NCBI GenBank assembly: GCA_031296935.1
Contig: JAVDPD010000015.1
Span: 62,001-126,000, forward strand
Source: Cerasicoccus maritimus
Lineage (GTDB): Bacteria > Verrucomicrobiota > Verrucomicrobiia > Opitutales > Cerasicoccaceae
Length of the DNA stretch: 64,000 bases
Direction: 5' to 3'
The translations under genes and the position numbers were made by a program. This document shows, in pieces, positions 8,754-17,181 of this stretch (positions are counted from its first letter, which is position 1; the number at the start of each line of letters is the position of its first letter). The notes under the pieces are model-generated. The model worked only from the letters and a program-made list of their open reading frames with translations. It ran no database searches and was not told the DNA's origin.

Positions 8754-9445
8754 CTCGAATCGGGTAGCGAGGGCCATCGCTGCCCCCCCCGCTCCCACAC
8801 CACCGGACATACGGGTCCGTATCCGGCGGCTCCGGACGGTTCCAAGGAATAAAGCGGCATTAGTTCTCCGTGTCAGAGTCGCCTGCAAGCAGAGATTCTG
8901 ACAGTCACTTGCCACCCCTCCGGTTCGATCCTTCACCGCGGACAAGGCTTCCAGATCCTTCACCGGACGGGTCACCCGTCGGCGGCTACTCCTGGCTTGG
9001 TTCCGGCAGCTACTATGATCTCGGCTGACTCCTCGTGATACAATCATGACGTTGCCGCCACAACCGCGATGGTTTGCTGGTCGATTGAAACCGACACCGC
9101 ATGACCACGAGGCCTCCCCGGGTAAGAACGCGTTGTTGCGATGCACAACCCCGTGGTTTACTCCTGCATTGAACTCCGGATTTCGCTGTGTGGTGCCAGC
9201 TTATCCACACAGTCGGCCTTATACCGCGTTTCTGTCCGTAGGCTCATATCATTGCCATAGGCTTCCTTTCCACGTATCCTCACGATTACGCAGTTGCCAT
9301 CAGCTAGTCCTTTCTGTTTGTTCGAGTTCATGGATCAGGGGACTCTAACCCCATCACAACGCGCCCATGCCGGGCACACACAAGGCGGTGCACACAACTA
9401 CGAGTGGCTGGTGCCACTCTCCGCGTGTGACCTCAGACGTTCTAT
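8754..9445 (+). other. attC site 2, interrupted by a group IIC intron
   Basis: The left piece is CTCGA (8754-8758) and the right piece is 9380-9445, ending GTTCTAT (9439-9445). Joined across the intron they read CTCGAACAAGGCGG and onward, with a GAGTGG/CCACTC hairpin, CACAC/GTGTG pairs and GAAC/GTTC ends: a 71-bp attC. CTCGAAC matches the reverse complement of GTTCGAT, which opens this cassette, at 6 of 7 positions. Confidence 0.7.
8759..9379 (-). mobile_element. ORF-less group IIC intron
   Basis: Read on the minus strand, the element starts GTGTGCCCGGCATGGGCGC, the class C 5' end as in the Oceanobacillus iheyensis and Bacillus halodurans introns. It also carries GGGGTTAGAGTCCCC and, further on, TTCTTACCCGGGGAGGCCTC and ATCATAGTAGC, blocks I recognise from class C domains I-III. 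Near the 3' end is a domain V-like CCGGATACGGACCCGTATG with CCGGTGGTGTGGGAG. A domain VI-like hairpin follows, ending CTACCCGAT (8759). The 621-nt length leaves no room for the usual maturase, and no reverse transcriptase residues remain, so mobility would need help in trans. Orientation opposite to the cassettes and insertion at TTGT/T match group IIC-attC introns. Confidence 0.85.
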
Positions 9446-9451
9446 AAAAAT

Positions 9452-9792
9452 ATGAATGAAAGAGAAAAGCTAGAGGCCTCGATAATTCAGAAAGGTTATC
9501 TTGGGGAAGATAGTTTGCCAGTTATGGGGAGAATGGCAAATGACCCAGGTGAAGAGTATTTCTCAGTTTAAAAAAAGAACTGCATCAGCTCTTTAAATTT
9601 ATGGAAGGAGAGAAAGAAATTGATAGAACTTAAGCGGCTGGGTTGTTTGGCCTTTCTCATATTGCTTATACACAGTTTAAGGCAGCAAGACATCATGGAG
9701 TCGAATTTCGCGATTCCCTATTCGATCCAGATTTAATCGAGATTGAGATGGCTGTAGATAGTATATTTGGAAAAGAATGGATCACCCTTTGA
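9452..9792 (+). pseudogene. broken hypothetical gene (cassette 3)
   Basis: Three reading-frame pieces belong together. ATG 9452 gives about 39 residues ending EEYFSV and stops at 9569. One frame over, KKELHQLFKFMEGEKEIDRT runs from 9571 to a TAA at 9631. The same frame then continues AAGLFGLSHIAYTQFKAARH and on to TGA 9790-9792. Loss of one T in the TTTAAAAAAA run (9567-9576) explains the shift, and one nonsense change explains the TAA. The restored protein would be about 113 residues, soluble and charged, of no family I recognise. It occupies a full cassette. Confidence 0.6.
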
Positions 9793-9807
9793 AAAACGAA
9801 CAAAATG

Positions 9808-9876
9808 ACAGAACAAGCCGCTTGAGGACAACTCCGTAGGCTGCGCCTACTACGTTGCCTCAGCTTTGCGTTAGTG
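9808..9876 (+). other. attC site 3 (69 bp)
   Basis: It opens ACAGAAC (9808-9814) and closes GTTAGTG (9870-9876). The arms CCGCTTGAGG and CCTCAGCTTTG are complementary with an extra base, around a GTAGGC/GCCTAC hairpin and GACAAC/GTTG. ACAGAAC matches the reverse complement of GTTCTAT, the opening of cassette 3, at 6 of 7 positions. Confidence 0.75.
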
Positions 9877-9885
9877 TAATAGAAA

Positions 9886-10323
9886 ATGAAGCCACAATAC
9901 ATTATAGTAATTACAGCCGTCACCATAATTATTGGTGTCATCTATTTGTTAAGAAACCGAGATGATGGAACCATCCCGAAAGCAAAATCGAATGAGCTAG
10001 AAAACGCTATCAGGCAATGGGGCATTGCACCCCCAGAAGGAAACATGTATATCGCCACGCAGAAGAGCACAGTAGTCGGAATGATTGCCGAATCTTCAGA
10101 CCAATTAAAGGCCTACAGGGAAGCAATACCTCACGAATGGAAGCCACTAGCCGAAAACGAAATAATAAAAAATGGAGACTTTACCGTAAAGGGAGCAGAC
10201 ATGAAAACTGAATACTGCCAGTGGGAGCGATCAGACGGAAAATTCAATGTGATCTGTCTATGCTACAATCTCTTGGTAGTATTCATGGTCGCGGAAGACC
10301 CAATCGTAGAAAAAGCAATCTGA
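9886..10323 (+). CDS. membrane-anchored protein of unknown function (cassette 4)
   Basis: I do not recognise this 145-residue protein. An N-terminal hydrophobic helix (about residues 5-22) without a clear cleavage site suggests a single membrane anchor. The rest looks like a compact alpha/beta domain, with a short hydrophobic strand CLCYNLLVVFMVAED near the C-terminus. The ATG is 10 bp past the attC junction and the TGA is just before the next attC. Base composition is lower in GC than the flanking chromosomal genes, as usual for cassettes. Confidence 0.65.
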   Translation: MKPQYIIVITAVTIIIGVIYLLRNRDDGTIPKAKSNELENAIRQWGIAPPEGNMYIATQKSTVVGMIAESSDQLKAYREAIPHEWKPLAENEIIKNGDFTVKGADMKTEYCQWERSDGKFNVICLCYNLLVVFMVAEDPIVEKAI

Positions 10324-10325
10324 AG

Positions 10326-10380
<55 letters not shown>

Positions 10381-10386
<6 letters not shown>

Positions 10387-10450
10387 AAAAATGAATCAGC
10401 AATCGAACACTTCTGAAAAGCTTCGACGCACGTTGTGTCTCACAAGTTAG
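10381..10450 (+). pseudogene. stump of a fifth cassette
   Basis: An ATG at 10391, 5 bp past the attC junction, opens only 19 codons (starting NQQSNTSEKLRR) before TAG. No further attC, and in particular no GCAGAAC that would match this junction, is visible before the chromosomal alcohol dehydrogenase gene. The cassette was probably truncated by the event that ended the array. Confidence 0.45.
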
Positions 10451-10462
10451 ATGAAAAATGCT

Positions 10463-11653
10463 CTAAATCGTCACCACGGCCTTGATGCTTTCCTGGCGGA
10501 TGTTGACGTCGAAGGCTTGTTGGATGTCTTCGAGCGGGAACTTGTGGGTGATGAGACTCGTGACTGGTAGGCCGATGCGTTCGGCGCGTTGCAGGAAGTG
10601 GTAGGCGTTGGGGTATTCGAAGCTGTTGTAGACCCAGCTGCCCGTCACGGTGATTTCCTTTTTGCAGATGTCGTGGTGCGGGTTGATCGCGCATTCGCCG
10701 CCGTCGACGAAGTGGCCGACTTCGCAAATGCCGCCGCCGCGGCGGATGCAGTGGAACAGGTTGGCAAAGGCGGCAGGCACCCCCGTTACCTGGAAGCCGA
10801 AGTGCGCGCCCAGGCCCTTGGTCAGTGAGTTAACTTTGGCGGCGAGGTCTTCGATGCCGCTGAACTGCGTGTAGTTCAAGGTCATGTCCGCGCCCATCGT
10901 CTCGGCGATCTTCAGGCGTGAGTCGTTGCCGTCGATGGCGATGATGTTGTTGACGCCGTAGGTGCGCAGCACGGCGATCATCATTAGGCCGATCGGGCCG
11001 CAACCTTGCACGATGACGCGCGTGCGGAAATTCAGCGTGGCGCCGCAGGACTTGGCGCGCTCCAGTGCGTGGCAGACGACGGCCGCGGGCTCGATCAACA
11101 CGCGTAGGTCGAGGCTCATGTCGTTGACTACGAAAAAGGACGAGCCCGGGCGGATGATCAGGTATTCGCCGAAGTAGCCGTTGAAGTGGTAATCCGGCTC
11201 ATCGGGGAGGAGGCCATAGACCTTGAGATCGTCGCAGAGATTGGCCTTGAGCGGGTTGTATTTGGCGATGCCGCAATCCTCGGAAGTTTCCAGAATACTG
11301 GTGACAATGTGGTCGCCGGGCTTCACCGGCTTGCCGACGCTGTCGATCTTCACCTGGCTGCCGACTTCGACCACGACGCCCGTGCCCTCATGCCCGAGCA
11401 CTACGGGCGTAATGCCAAACGGGTCCGACTTGTAGCAATGGATGTCCGTGCCGCAAACGCCGCATGCCTCCACCTTGACGAGCATTTCGTCGTCGCGGAT
11501 TGGGCGCAGCGGATAGCTTTTGATCTCCAGCGTCTTGGGCGCGGTTAACTGGGCCACCCGCGCATGGGACGGGCGAGCCGACTTGGTGCCTTGCCCCATT
11601 TGGGACATGACTTCGGTAACGATGCGGTCGATGAGTTGAGTGTTGTCAGGCAT
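10463..11653 (-). CDS. Zn-dependent medium-chain alcohol dehydrogenase with encapsulation-peptide-like N-terminus
   Basis: The protein oxidises or reduces an alcohol/aldehyde pair with NAD(P). ACGVCGTDIHCYK (about residues 63-75) carries the catalytic zinc Cys, GHEGTG follows near 94, and a Rossmann motif GCGPIGLMMI lies near 219. The structural-zinc loop is reduced: only the equivalents of CG...LC remain around residues 127-142, so that zinc is probably missing. The first 35 residues precede the normal family start. They form an amphipathic helix (QLIDRIVTEVMSQM) and a Ser/Pro/Arg linker, the layout of bacterial microcompartment targeting peptides. Planctomycetes and verrucomicrobia process fucose/rhamnose lactaldehyde in such compartments. 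No shell gene is in the window, so targeting is inference. Confidence 0.8.
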   Translation of the reverse strand: MPDNTQLIDRIVTEVMSQMGQGTKSARPSHARVAQLTAPKTLEIKSYPLRPIRDDEMLVKVEACGVCGTDIHCYKSDPFGITPVVLGHEGTGVVVEVGSQVKIDSVGKPVKPGDHIVTSILETSEDCGIAKYNPLKANLCDDLKVYGLLPDEPDYHFNGYFGEYLIIRPGSSFFVVNDMSLDLRVLIEPAAVVCHALERAKSCGATLNFRTRVIVQGCGPIGLMMIAVLRTYGVNNIIAIDGNDSRLKIAETMGADMTLNYTQFSGIEDLAAKVNSLTKGLGAHFGFQVTGVPAAFANLFHCIRRGGGICEVGHFVDGGECAINPHHDICKKEITVTGSWVYNSFEYPNAYHFLQRAERIGLPVTSLITHKFPLEDIQQAFDVNIRQESIKAVVTI

Positions 11654-11784
11654 AGGGGAACTTAAAGCTACTTCAAACCGCCCCCGCGCGTCTACCTCAA
11701 CTTATGGGCAATGGGAGAACTATTAGCAGTAGGCGATCAGGAATTAATGACCCTCGTGCCCGGCTTTCATTCTGCGGGGGTGCG

Positions 11785-13377
11785 TCAACCTTGCTTGGCG
11801 TCGCGCATCGCGCAGAGCTTGTCCCAATCCATCACGCCAACGCGGTCAGCCCAGTCTTGCCAGAGCGCGGCTAATTCCTGAACGAGCTCGGGATTCTCTG
11901 CGGCGCGGTCGTGCATCTCGGTGCGGTCGGCTTCCATGTCGAACAGCTCCCAATCGCCCGGGTGGCGGAGGACGAGTTTCCACTTGCCGCGGCGGATGGC
12001 TTGGTTTCCCTCGTGCTCCCAGCAGAGCACTTCGCGATCGCAGTCTTCGTCTTTAAAAGTCGGCGCGATGCTGAAGCCTTCCAGCGGCTTCACGTCCAAG
12101 CCTGCTCGTTCGTTGGGATACGCGGCGCCAGCCAAATCGAGTAAGGTCGCCATGACATCGGGCAATTGCGCGCACTGCGTGCGGAGCTCGCCCTTGACCT
12201 CGATGCCCGCTGGCCAGTGGACGATGAACGGCGTGGCGATGCCGCCTTCGTGCACCCAGTGCTTGTAAAGGCGGAAAGGCGTGTTCGACACATTGGCCCA
12301 CGGCACGCCGTAGCTCTGGTAGGTGTCTTCGGCACCGGGCATGACGCTGGGGTCGTTGCCGATGCGGACCTTGCGGCCGTCGCGGGTGAGCTCGGTCATG
12401 CTTTTGCCCATCATCCAATTGCCCCATTCTTCGGAGATTTCTTCAGCGCAGCCGCCGTTGTCGGCGAGGAAGATGATGACGGTGTTTTCGTATTGGCCAG
12501 TGTCTTTGAGCGATTGAACGATTCGCCCGATGCCGCGGTCCATGCGCTCGATTTGGGCGGCGTAGACTTCCATGCGGCGGGCTTCCCATTCCTGGTGAGG
12601 TTGGTCCGCCCAAGGGCCGACGTCGGGGTCGCGGTCGGTGAGGTCCCAGCTGGGGTCGATGATGCCCATGTCGATCATGCGCTGGAGGCGCTCTTCGCGA
12701 AGCTGATCCCAACCAGCGTCGAAGCGGCCTTGGTAATTGGCGATATCTTCCTCGTGCGCGTGGAGCGGCCAGTGTGGCGCGGTGTAGGCGACGTATTGAA
12801 AAAAGGGCTTATCCGAGTGGTCGGTGGCGTGATTTTTAATCTGCTGGATCGCGCGGTCGCTGATCGCGTCAGTGAAGAAAAAGTCGTCGGGCGTATCGAG
12901 CGGATCGACGCGGTTATTGCCCTCGGCGAGAGTGGGTACCTGCCAGAAATTCGCGGCGCCGCCGATCATGCCAAAGAAGTCGTCGAAGCCGCGTTGGAGC
13001 GGCCAGTTGTGCTTGGGCGCGTCGTTGGCGATGTGGCGCGTTACGTGCCATTTGCCCGACATGTAGCTGCGGTAGCCAGCGGGCTTCAGCGCCTCGGGGA
13101 TGGTGACGGCCTGCGCATTGAGGTCGCCCAAGTAGCCATCGACATCGTCGTTGTCCATCATGTGGCCTACGTCGGCCTGATGCGGGTGAAGGCCGGTCAG
13201 CAAGGACGCGCGGGAGGGGCAGCAGCGAGCGGTGTTGTAAAACTGAGTGTAGCGGAGACCGCCATCGGCGAGGGAATCGAGACTGGGCGTGTTGACTTCG
13301 CCGCCGTAGCAGCCGAGGTCGGAGTAGCCCATGTCGTCATTCAGGATCAAGATGAAGTTGGGGGATTTCGATGGCAT
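11785..13377 (-). CDS. sulfatase (arylsulfatase family)
   Basis: A 530-residue formylglycine-dependent sulfatase, expected to remove sulfate esters from a sulfated glycan or its oligosaccharides. The modification motif is C52-C-P-S-R with ASLLTG following. Calcium-binding Asp14-Asp15 lie in LILNDDMGYSDLGCYGG, and a further metal-site block FLADNGG lies near residue 302. No signal peptide precedes the first strand, so the enzyme appears cytoplasmic unless the start is mis-set. That would suit desulfation of imported oligosaccharides. It lies 131 bp upstream of the alcohol dehydrogenase gene on the same strand. Confidence 0.9.
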   Translation of the reverse strand: MPSKSPNFILILNDDMGYSDLGCYGGEVNTPSLDSLADGGLRYTQFYNTARCCPSRASLLTGLHPHQADVGHMMDNDDVDGYLGDLNAQAVTIPEALKPAGYRSYMSGKWHVTRHIANDAPKHNWPLQRGFDDFFGMIGGAANFWQVPTLAEGNNRVDPLDTPDDFFFTDAISDRAIQQIKNHATDHSDKPFFQYVAYTAPHWPLHAHEEDIANYQGRFDAGWDQLREERLQRMIDMGIIDPSWDLTDRDPDVGPWADQPHQEWEARRMEVYAAQIERMDRGIGRIVQSLKDTGQYENTVIIFLADNGGCAEEISEEWGNWMMGKSMTELTRDGRKVRIGNDPSVMPGAEDTYQSYGVPWANVSNTPFRLYKHWVHEGGIATPFIVHWPAGIEVKGELRTQCAQLPDVMATLLDLAGAAYPNERAGLDVKPLEGFSIAPTFKDEDCDREVLCWEHEGNQAIRRGKWKLVLRHPGDWELFDMEADRTEMHDRAAENPELVQELAALWQDWADRVGVMDWDKLCAMRDAKQG

Positions 13378-13783
13378 AACACGTAACTTAGGAAGTGGTT
13401 TTACGGTTAGTCCAGCTACATTTATTGCTCAGAGTGGACCGACCATGCTCAGTGCCGTAGCTGTTCGCCGCTCGTCAAGCGGACCGAAGTTATAGAAATG
13501 TGCTGTGTCTCAGATTCAATTCAACGTGATCTCTACTGGGCGACGAATCGCTAGTTTTGCCCGGAGCAAAGCCGCTCAGGATCAAAAGCGCCATGCCTGC
13601 CTTCTAATAGTTGCGTAATCTTGTCTCATGCAAGGTTTATCAAAGTTGCCCATAATGAAGAATTATCTATTTATCGAAGGGCTAGTAAGGTTGCTAATTT
13701 GATTTACGAGTAAACTCGTCATTTTTTAATTTTGATGATTTCCGGCTTCGTTTACCTAGCTTGTTTTGTCATAGTCGCGAAAA
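13378..13783. other. divergent intergenic region
   Basis: About 400 bp separate the sulfatase and 2-hydroxyacid dehydrogenase genes, which diverge. A short hairpin, ACGAG-TAAA-CTCGT (13706-13719), is followed by CATTTTTTAATTTT, so an attenuator-like stop upstream of the right-hand gene is possible but weak (5-bp stem). No gene is evident; an open frame from 13732 overlaps the next gene in another frame. Confidence 0.4.
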
Positions 13784-14785
13784 ATGATGAAGGCAGTTAT
13801 CACTGGAAACTCACATCGAATCGATGTTGTCTATGGCGACACCGAGTGCGGAATGCTGGAGGAACGCATGAGCGTAGTGCAGAAGCCAACAAGTGCAGAT
13901 GGCTTGCTCGATCCTTCGGTATACGCCGATGCCGATTATATATTTGGCACTTGGGGCATGCCTAACCTGAACGCAGAGTTCATGGCCAATGCGCCAAACC
14001 TCAAGGCAGTCTTCTATGCCGCAGGTTCGGTGAAGCAGTTTACGACCGATGCTTTCTGGGATAGCGGCGTGCGCTTGTTTAGTGCTTGGGGAGCGAATGC
14101 TTTGCCAGTGGCGGAGTTCACATTCGCGCAAGTGGTGATGTGCCTGAAGCACAACTGGACCAACGTCCGCGCTATTTGGGAGAAAGGGCATGACGGCTTT
14201 TGGCAGACCAATCGGGATTTAGTGCCCGGCACGTTTGAGACGACCGTTGGCCTCCTGTCGTTGGGGCAAATTGGCCGACTGGTCGTCGAGCGATTGCAGT
14301 CGTTGGATGTCAAAGTCGTCGCGTATGACCCCTTTGTTAAGCCCGAGCAAGCGCGTGCAATGGGAGTGAAGATGTGCTCGCTGGAAGAAGTCTTTGCCCA
14401 ATCGGATGTGGTTTCCTGCCACACTCCCTGGCTCCCCGAAACCGAGAACATGCTCAAACGCGAACACTTTGCTTCGATGAAGCCGCATTCTAGCTTCATC
14501 AACACCGCGCGGGGTGCCGTAGTGGATGAAGATGGGCTGATCGGTGCGTTGCGGGAAAGGCCGGACATTACCGCAGTCCTTGATGTGACCTATCCTGAGC
14601 CGCCAGTTCCTGAGTCGCCATTCTACACCTTGCCTAACGTGGTGCTTACGCCGCACATTGCAGGCTCCTTATCCAGCGAGTGCCGCCGTATGGCGCGCTA
14701 CATGATTGCGGAATACGACCGCATGATCGGAGGGCAGCCGGTCCAGTGGGAAATCAACCGCCAACGCGCCGCCACCCTCGCCTAG
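13784..14785 (+). CDS. D-isomer-specific 2-hydroxyacid dehydrogenase
   Basis: A 333-residue NAD-dependent oxidoreductase of the phosphoglycerate/hydroxypyruvate dehydrogenase superfamily, acting on a 2-keto/2-hydroxy acid in the cytoplasm. The cofactor motif is GLLSLGQIGRLV (about residue 151). NTARGAVVDEDGL (about 236-248) holds the family signature, and the catalytic His is in LTPHIAGS (about 288-295). The N-terminal catalytic domain is unusual in sequence (FGTWGMPNLN). Two ATGs are adjacent at 13784 and 13787, and no clear Shine-Dalgarno sequence precedes them. Position beside a sulfatase suggests a role in sugar-acid metabolism, but the substrate is unknown. Confidence 0.85.
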   Translation: MMKAVITGNSHRIDVVYGDTECGMLEERMSVVQKPTSADGLLDPSVYADADYIFGTWGMPNLNAEFMANAPNLKAVFYAAGSVKQFTTDAFWDSGVRLFSAWGANALPVAEFTFAQVVMCLKHNWTNVRAIWEKGHDGFWQTNRDLVPGTFETTVGLLSLGQIGRLVVERLQSLDVKVVAYDPFVKPEQARAMGVKMCSLEEVFAQSDVVSCHTPWLPETENMLKREHFASMKPHSSFINTARGAVVDEDGLIGALRERPDITAVLDVTYPEPPVPESPFYTLPNVVLTPHIAGSLSSECRRMARYMIAEYDRMIGGQPVQWEINRQRAATLA

Positions 14786-14950
14786 GCAACGTGCCGTTGC
14801 ATCCAGAGATCTGCGCATTGCGCAAAGCAACGTGTCATTGCATCCTTGGTTTTGAGCTTCGCTCAACGTGGGCGCAGCTTTGGCTTATTGCCTCTCCGTA
14901 ATTTTGCCTCTACGCCACACTACCTCTCCGCATTTGCGCAATGCGCAAAT
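14785..14950. repeat. post-stop hairpin repeat, copy 2, and associated hairpins
   Basis: Right after TAG come GCAAC-GTGCC-GTTGC (14786-14800), TGCGC-ATT-GCGCA (14812-14824) and a weaker GCAACGTGTCATTGC (14827-14841). Next are TTGAGC-TTC-GCTCAA (14852-14866) and a 19-bp palindrome with 9-bp arms (14932-14950). The first two hairpins correspond to those at 1732-1773, with compensated base-pair changes. The stretch separates two convergent genes and may also end their transcripts, although no T-runs are present. Confidence 0.65.
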
Positions 14951-14973
14951 CTATCGGTCCAGCCGGAGGCTGG

Positions 14974-15723
14974 CTAGCGGCGTTGGTTCCAGGCAGGGGA
15001 TTCGTAGTGGGCGATGAGCTCGGCCAAGGTGCCTTGCGGCCACTTGGGGAAGCCTTGTTTGGCCAACGAACCGCCAAGCCACTCCGCCAGCGCCCCCGTA
15101 AAGTCGGCCTCGAAGCGTGTCCAATTGATGCCGCGTATCGTTGCGCGGTCGATACTGCCTTCCATGAGGAGGCCATCGCGGGTGCGACGCTGGGCCGCGC
15201 CGGCAAGTTTCTCGCCGTCGGCGTCGATGACATCGCCTGGTTCGGCCTGGTGAAAACAAACTGAGGCGGAAGTGGCTTTTGAATCCGCCACGTTCTCAGA
15301 ATCATCGCAAGGGCAAGGAGCCAGGCGGGCATCGACGTCCTGCGCCTTGAGCGCCCAGGCAAGGATATTGTGGACTTCGCGATAGGCGTCGCCGGCCTTT
15401 AGCTTGGCCAGCGCATGTGAGGCGGGGACCACGAGCGCGTAAGTCCAGTCGTCACGATGATCCACCACGCCGCCGCCCGTGGAGCGGCGAATGAGCTGAA
15501 ACTTGTCGGCGAAGTGATCATGCGCCTCGCGCCAGCTAGTGTGAACGGGGAGTCTCTGCTCGGCGTCGGTCCAACGCTGGGTGCGGCCAAAGGTGAAAGC
15601 CGGGCGGTCCCACTCGTAGTGCCGGAAGCGTGGCTGGTCAGCCTCGCTGTATTGCTCCAGTAGTAGTTGATCGACAGCCATATTGGCGCCAGCGGAAAGT
15701 TTGCGAGTGGGGAGGACGTGCAT
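14974..15723 (-). CDS. lipoate-protein ligase A / BPL-LplA-LipB family protein
   Basis: A roughly 249-residue biotin/lipoate ligase-fold protein, expected to attach lipoate or octanoate to lipoyl domains of 2-oxoacid dehydrogenases or GcvH. Family features are NMAVDQLLLEQY (about residues 15-26), the arginine-containing RPAFTFGRTQ, RRSTGGGVVDHRDDWTYALV (about 79-98) with the substrate-loop GGG, and a later DGEKLAGAAQRRTRDG with the conserved lysine (about 171-186). The frame is open up to 15852 from a TTG. I chose ATG 15723 because homologues begin close to this point, although no Shine-Dalgarno sequence is clear. Whether it is a ligase or an octanoyltransferase cannot be told. Confidence 0.78.
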   Translation of the reverse strand: MHVLPTRKLSAGANMAVDQLLLEQYSEADQPRFRHYEWDRPAFTFGRTQRWTDAEQRLPVHTSWREAHDHFADKFQLIRRSTGGGVVDHRDDWTYALVVPASHALAKLKAGDAYREVHNILAWALKAQDVDARLAPCPCDDSENVADSKATSASVCFHQAEPGDVIDADGEKLAGAAQRRTRDGLLMEGSIDRATIRGINWTRFEADFTGALAEWLGGSLAKQGFPKWPQGTLAELIAHYESPAWNQRR

Positions 15724-15941
15724 GGGAAATTCGTTATTGGGAATTGGTGGACGGCGGCGTTGCCTCGTCGCCTTGAGCCGCAGCAGAGCAAGTTCTGCCG
15801 ATTGAGTAAACGAATAAGTGGGCGGAATTCGTTGGCCAAATAAAACGGACAAAGATATTATTTTTTCAAAGGCCTTATTCTCTTACCCACCAACACTATC
15901 CCCAGAATCGGACTCTGCGAACATGCCGTAGCCGTTTGCCA

Positions 15942-16628
15942 CTAGCTGAAAGCGACCAGGTCGACCAGGATATGCGCCAGGATCAGTGGCCACAGATTGC
16001 GCGTGATCTCATAGAAAACCGCGGCCATCAGCCCCCACATGAAAGCGATAGTCAGTCCGTAAGCGCCATTCTCCCAATGAGCGAAGGTAAAGATGAGGGT
16101 GGATAATATGATGAAAAGAGCTGGCCCGGCCCCGTCCTCCCGAAAAAGACGTCGCATCATACCGCGCATATAAATTTCCTCAACAAAACCTGCAGTGAAG
16201 GCAAAGTAGATCAGTTTGACCAAACGGACTAGTGCAGATGGTTGGCGCTGGACTTCATTGCCAAAAGAAAACTCCTGGGGCTTGGGCGGTGCAAGATCCA
16301 TAGCGATGGTGAAGCTCATCTTTTCGAGATAGAAAAGAATGGGCGTGGCGATGACCAACAGGATAGGAAACGCCCAACGCGGTCCGCCAAACCCGACTTG
16401 CTGATTGAAGCCGATTTCCGGCCATCTGTAGAGATCGTGACGACGTCCCCAGGTAAAGAGCGCGGCGGGCAGGATGATCCAAATGGCGATGTCTGCCGCC
16501 CAGAAGGCCCACTGGGTATGTTGCAAAATCGGGTTGTAGAAACCGTTGAGGTAAAACGGAAGATAGCCGATTAGCAACAAGGTCGCGAGCTTGCGGTGCT
16601 TGTCATCGGAAAGCGTAGCTGTTTGCAT
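15942..16628 (-). CDS. CPBP family intramembrane metalloprotease
   Basis: An integral membrane protein with several predicted helices and the three CPBP (CAAX protease/Abi) motifs near the C-terminus: EEIYMRGMMRR (the EExxxR motif), FTFAHWENG and ILAHILVDL. These His and Glu residues would hold zinc within the membrane. Members process prenylated proteins, bacteriocin-related substrates or anti-sigma factors. The target here is unknown. The longer frame starting at 16829 overlaps the divergent DUF983 gene, so I place the start at ATG 16628 (QTATLSDDKHRK). Confidence 0.78.
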   Translation of the reverse strand: MQTATLSDDKHRKLATLLLIGYLPFYLNGFYNPILQHTQWAFWAADIAIWIILPAALFTWGRRHDLYRWPEIGFNQQVGFGGPRWAFPILLVIATPILFYLEKMSFTIAMDLAPPKPQEFSFGNEVQRQPSALVRLVKLIYFAFTAGFVEEIYMRGMMRRLFREDGAGPALFIILSTLIFTFAHWENGAYGLTIAFMWGLMAAVFYEITRNLWPLILAHILVDLVAFS

Positions 16629-16716
16629 TGCATAGTTGGAGATGGTGGTGAATAATACAGCGCATATAGGAGAGGGCAATGAGAATGCCGGACTTGAAGC
16701 GGGCTGAATATTCACC

Positions 16717-17136
16717 ATGATAAGCCGAATGCCTTCGCCCAGTGTTAGCCGTCTGCAAATCGTCCTGCGGGGCCTGACGAATCGTTGTCCTAATTGCGGA
16801 GGGCGGCCGATTTTTCGCTCGTGGATCAAGCTGCATTATCGGTGTCCACAGTGCGCTCTGAAGCTGTTTCGTAGCGATGGATTCTTCCTGGGGGCAATGG
16901 TTTGGAATTATGGGCTTACGGTGTTTGGGTGTCTGCCTCCGTTGGTGGCGTTACACATGATGGGGGTGATTTCGTTGACGACTTTGGCAGTGCTGGGGGT
17001 GCTGGTCGGCGTGGTTGTTCCGCCTGTGATTTACCCGTGGGCATGGAGTCTCTGGCTAATGTCTTACTATTGGGCGCTCCCCCACGAACTGCCTGCGAAC
17101 GCGCAGGATGACCCAAATGTGGACGAGGATGAATAG
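16717..17136 (+). CDS. DUF983 family membrane protein
   Basis: A 139-residue protein with an N-terminal zinc-ribbon (CPNCGGRPIF...YRCPQCALKL, about residues 24-48) and two transmembrane helices (about 55-80 and 85-110), the DUF983 plan. Function is unknown; relatives in proteobacteria lie near cytochrome oxidase genes. A second ATG at 16729 is possible. The gene diverges from the CPBP protease and is followed 45 bp later by sixA. Confidence 0.75.
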   Translation: MISRMPSPSVSRLQIVLRGLTNRCPNCGGRPIFRSWIKLHYRCPQCALKLFRSDGFFLGAMVWNYGLTVFGCLPPLVALHMMGVISLTTLAVLGVLVGVVVPPVIYPWAWSLWLMSYYWALPHELPANAQDDPNVDEDE

Positions 17137-17181
17137 CGTCGTGGGCTCGACTTGACGCATAGGGAACTGTAATTTGGCGGT

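Noticed and set aside
8691..9348. Open frames on both strands (151 and 100 codons)
   Set aside because: They lie inside the intron RNA and have no protein similarity. GC-rich structured RNA leaves such chance frames.
13706..13730. Attenuator upstream of the 2-hydroxyacid dehydrogenase
   Set aside because: The stem is only 5 bp. It is mentioned in the intergenic entry but not claimed as a terminator.
10463..14785. Extension of the integron to the sulfatase and dehydrogenase genes
   Set aside because: No attC-like site was found between them, they are not on one strand, and their codon use resembles the chromosome.
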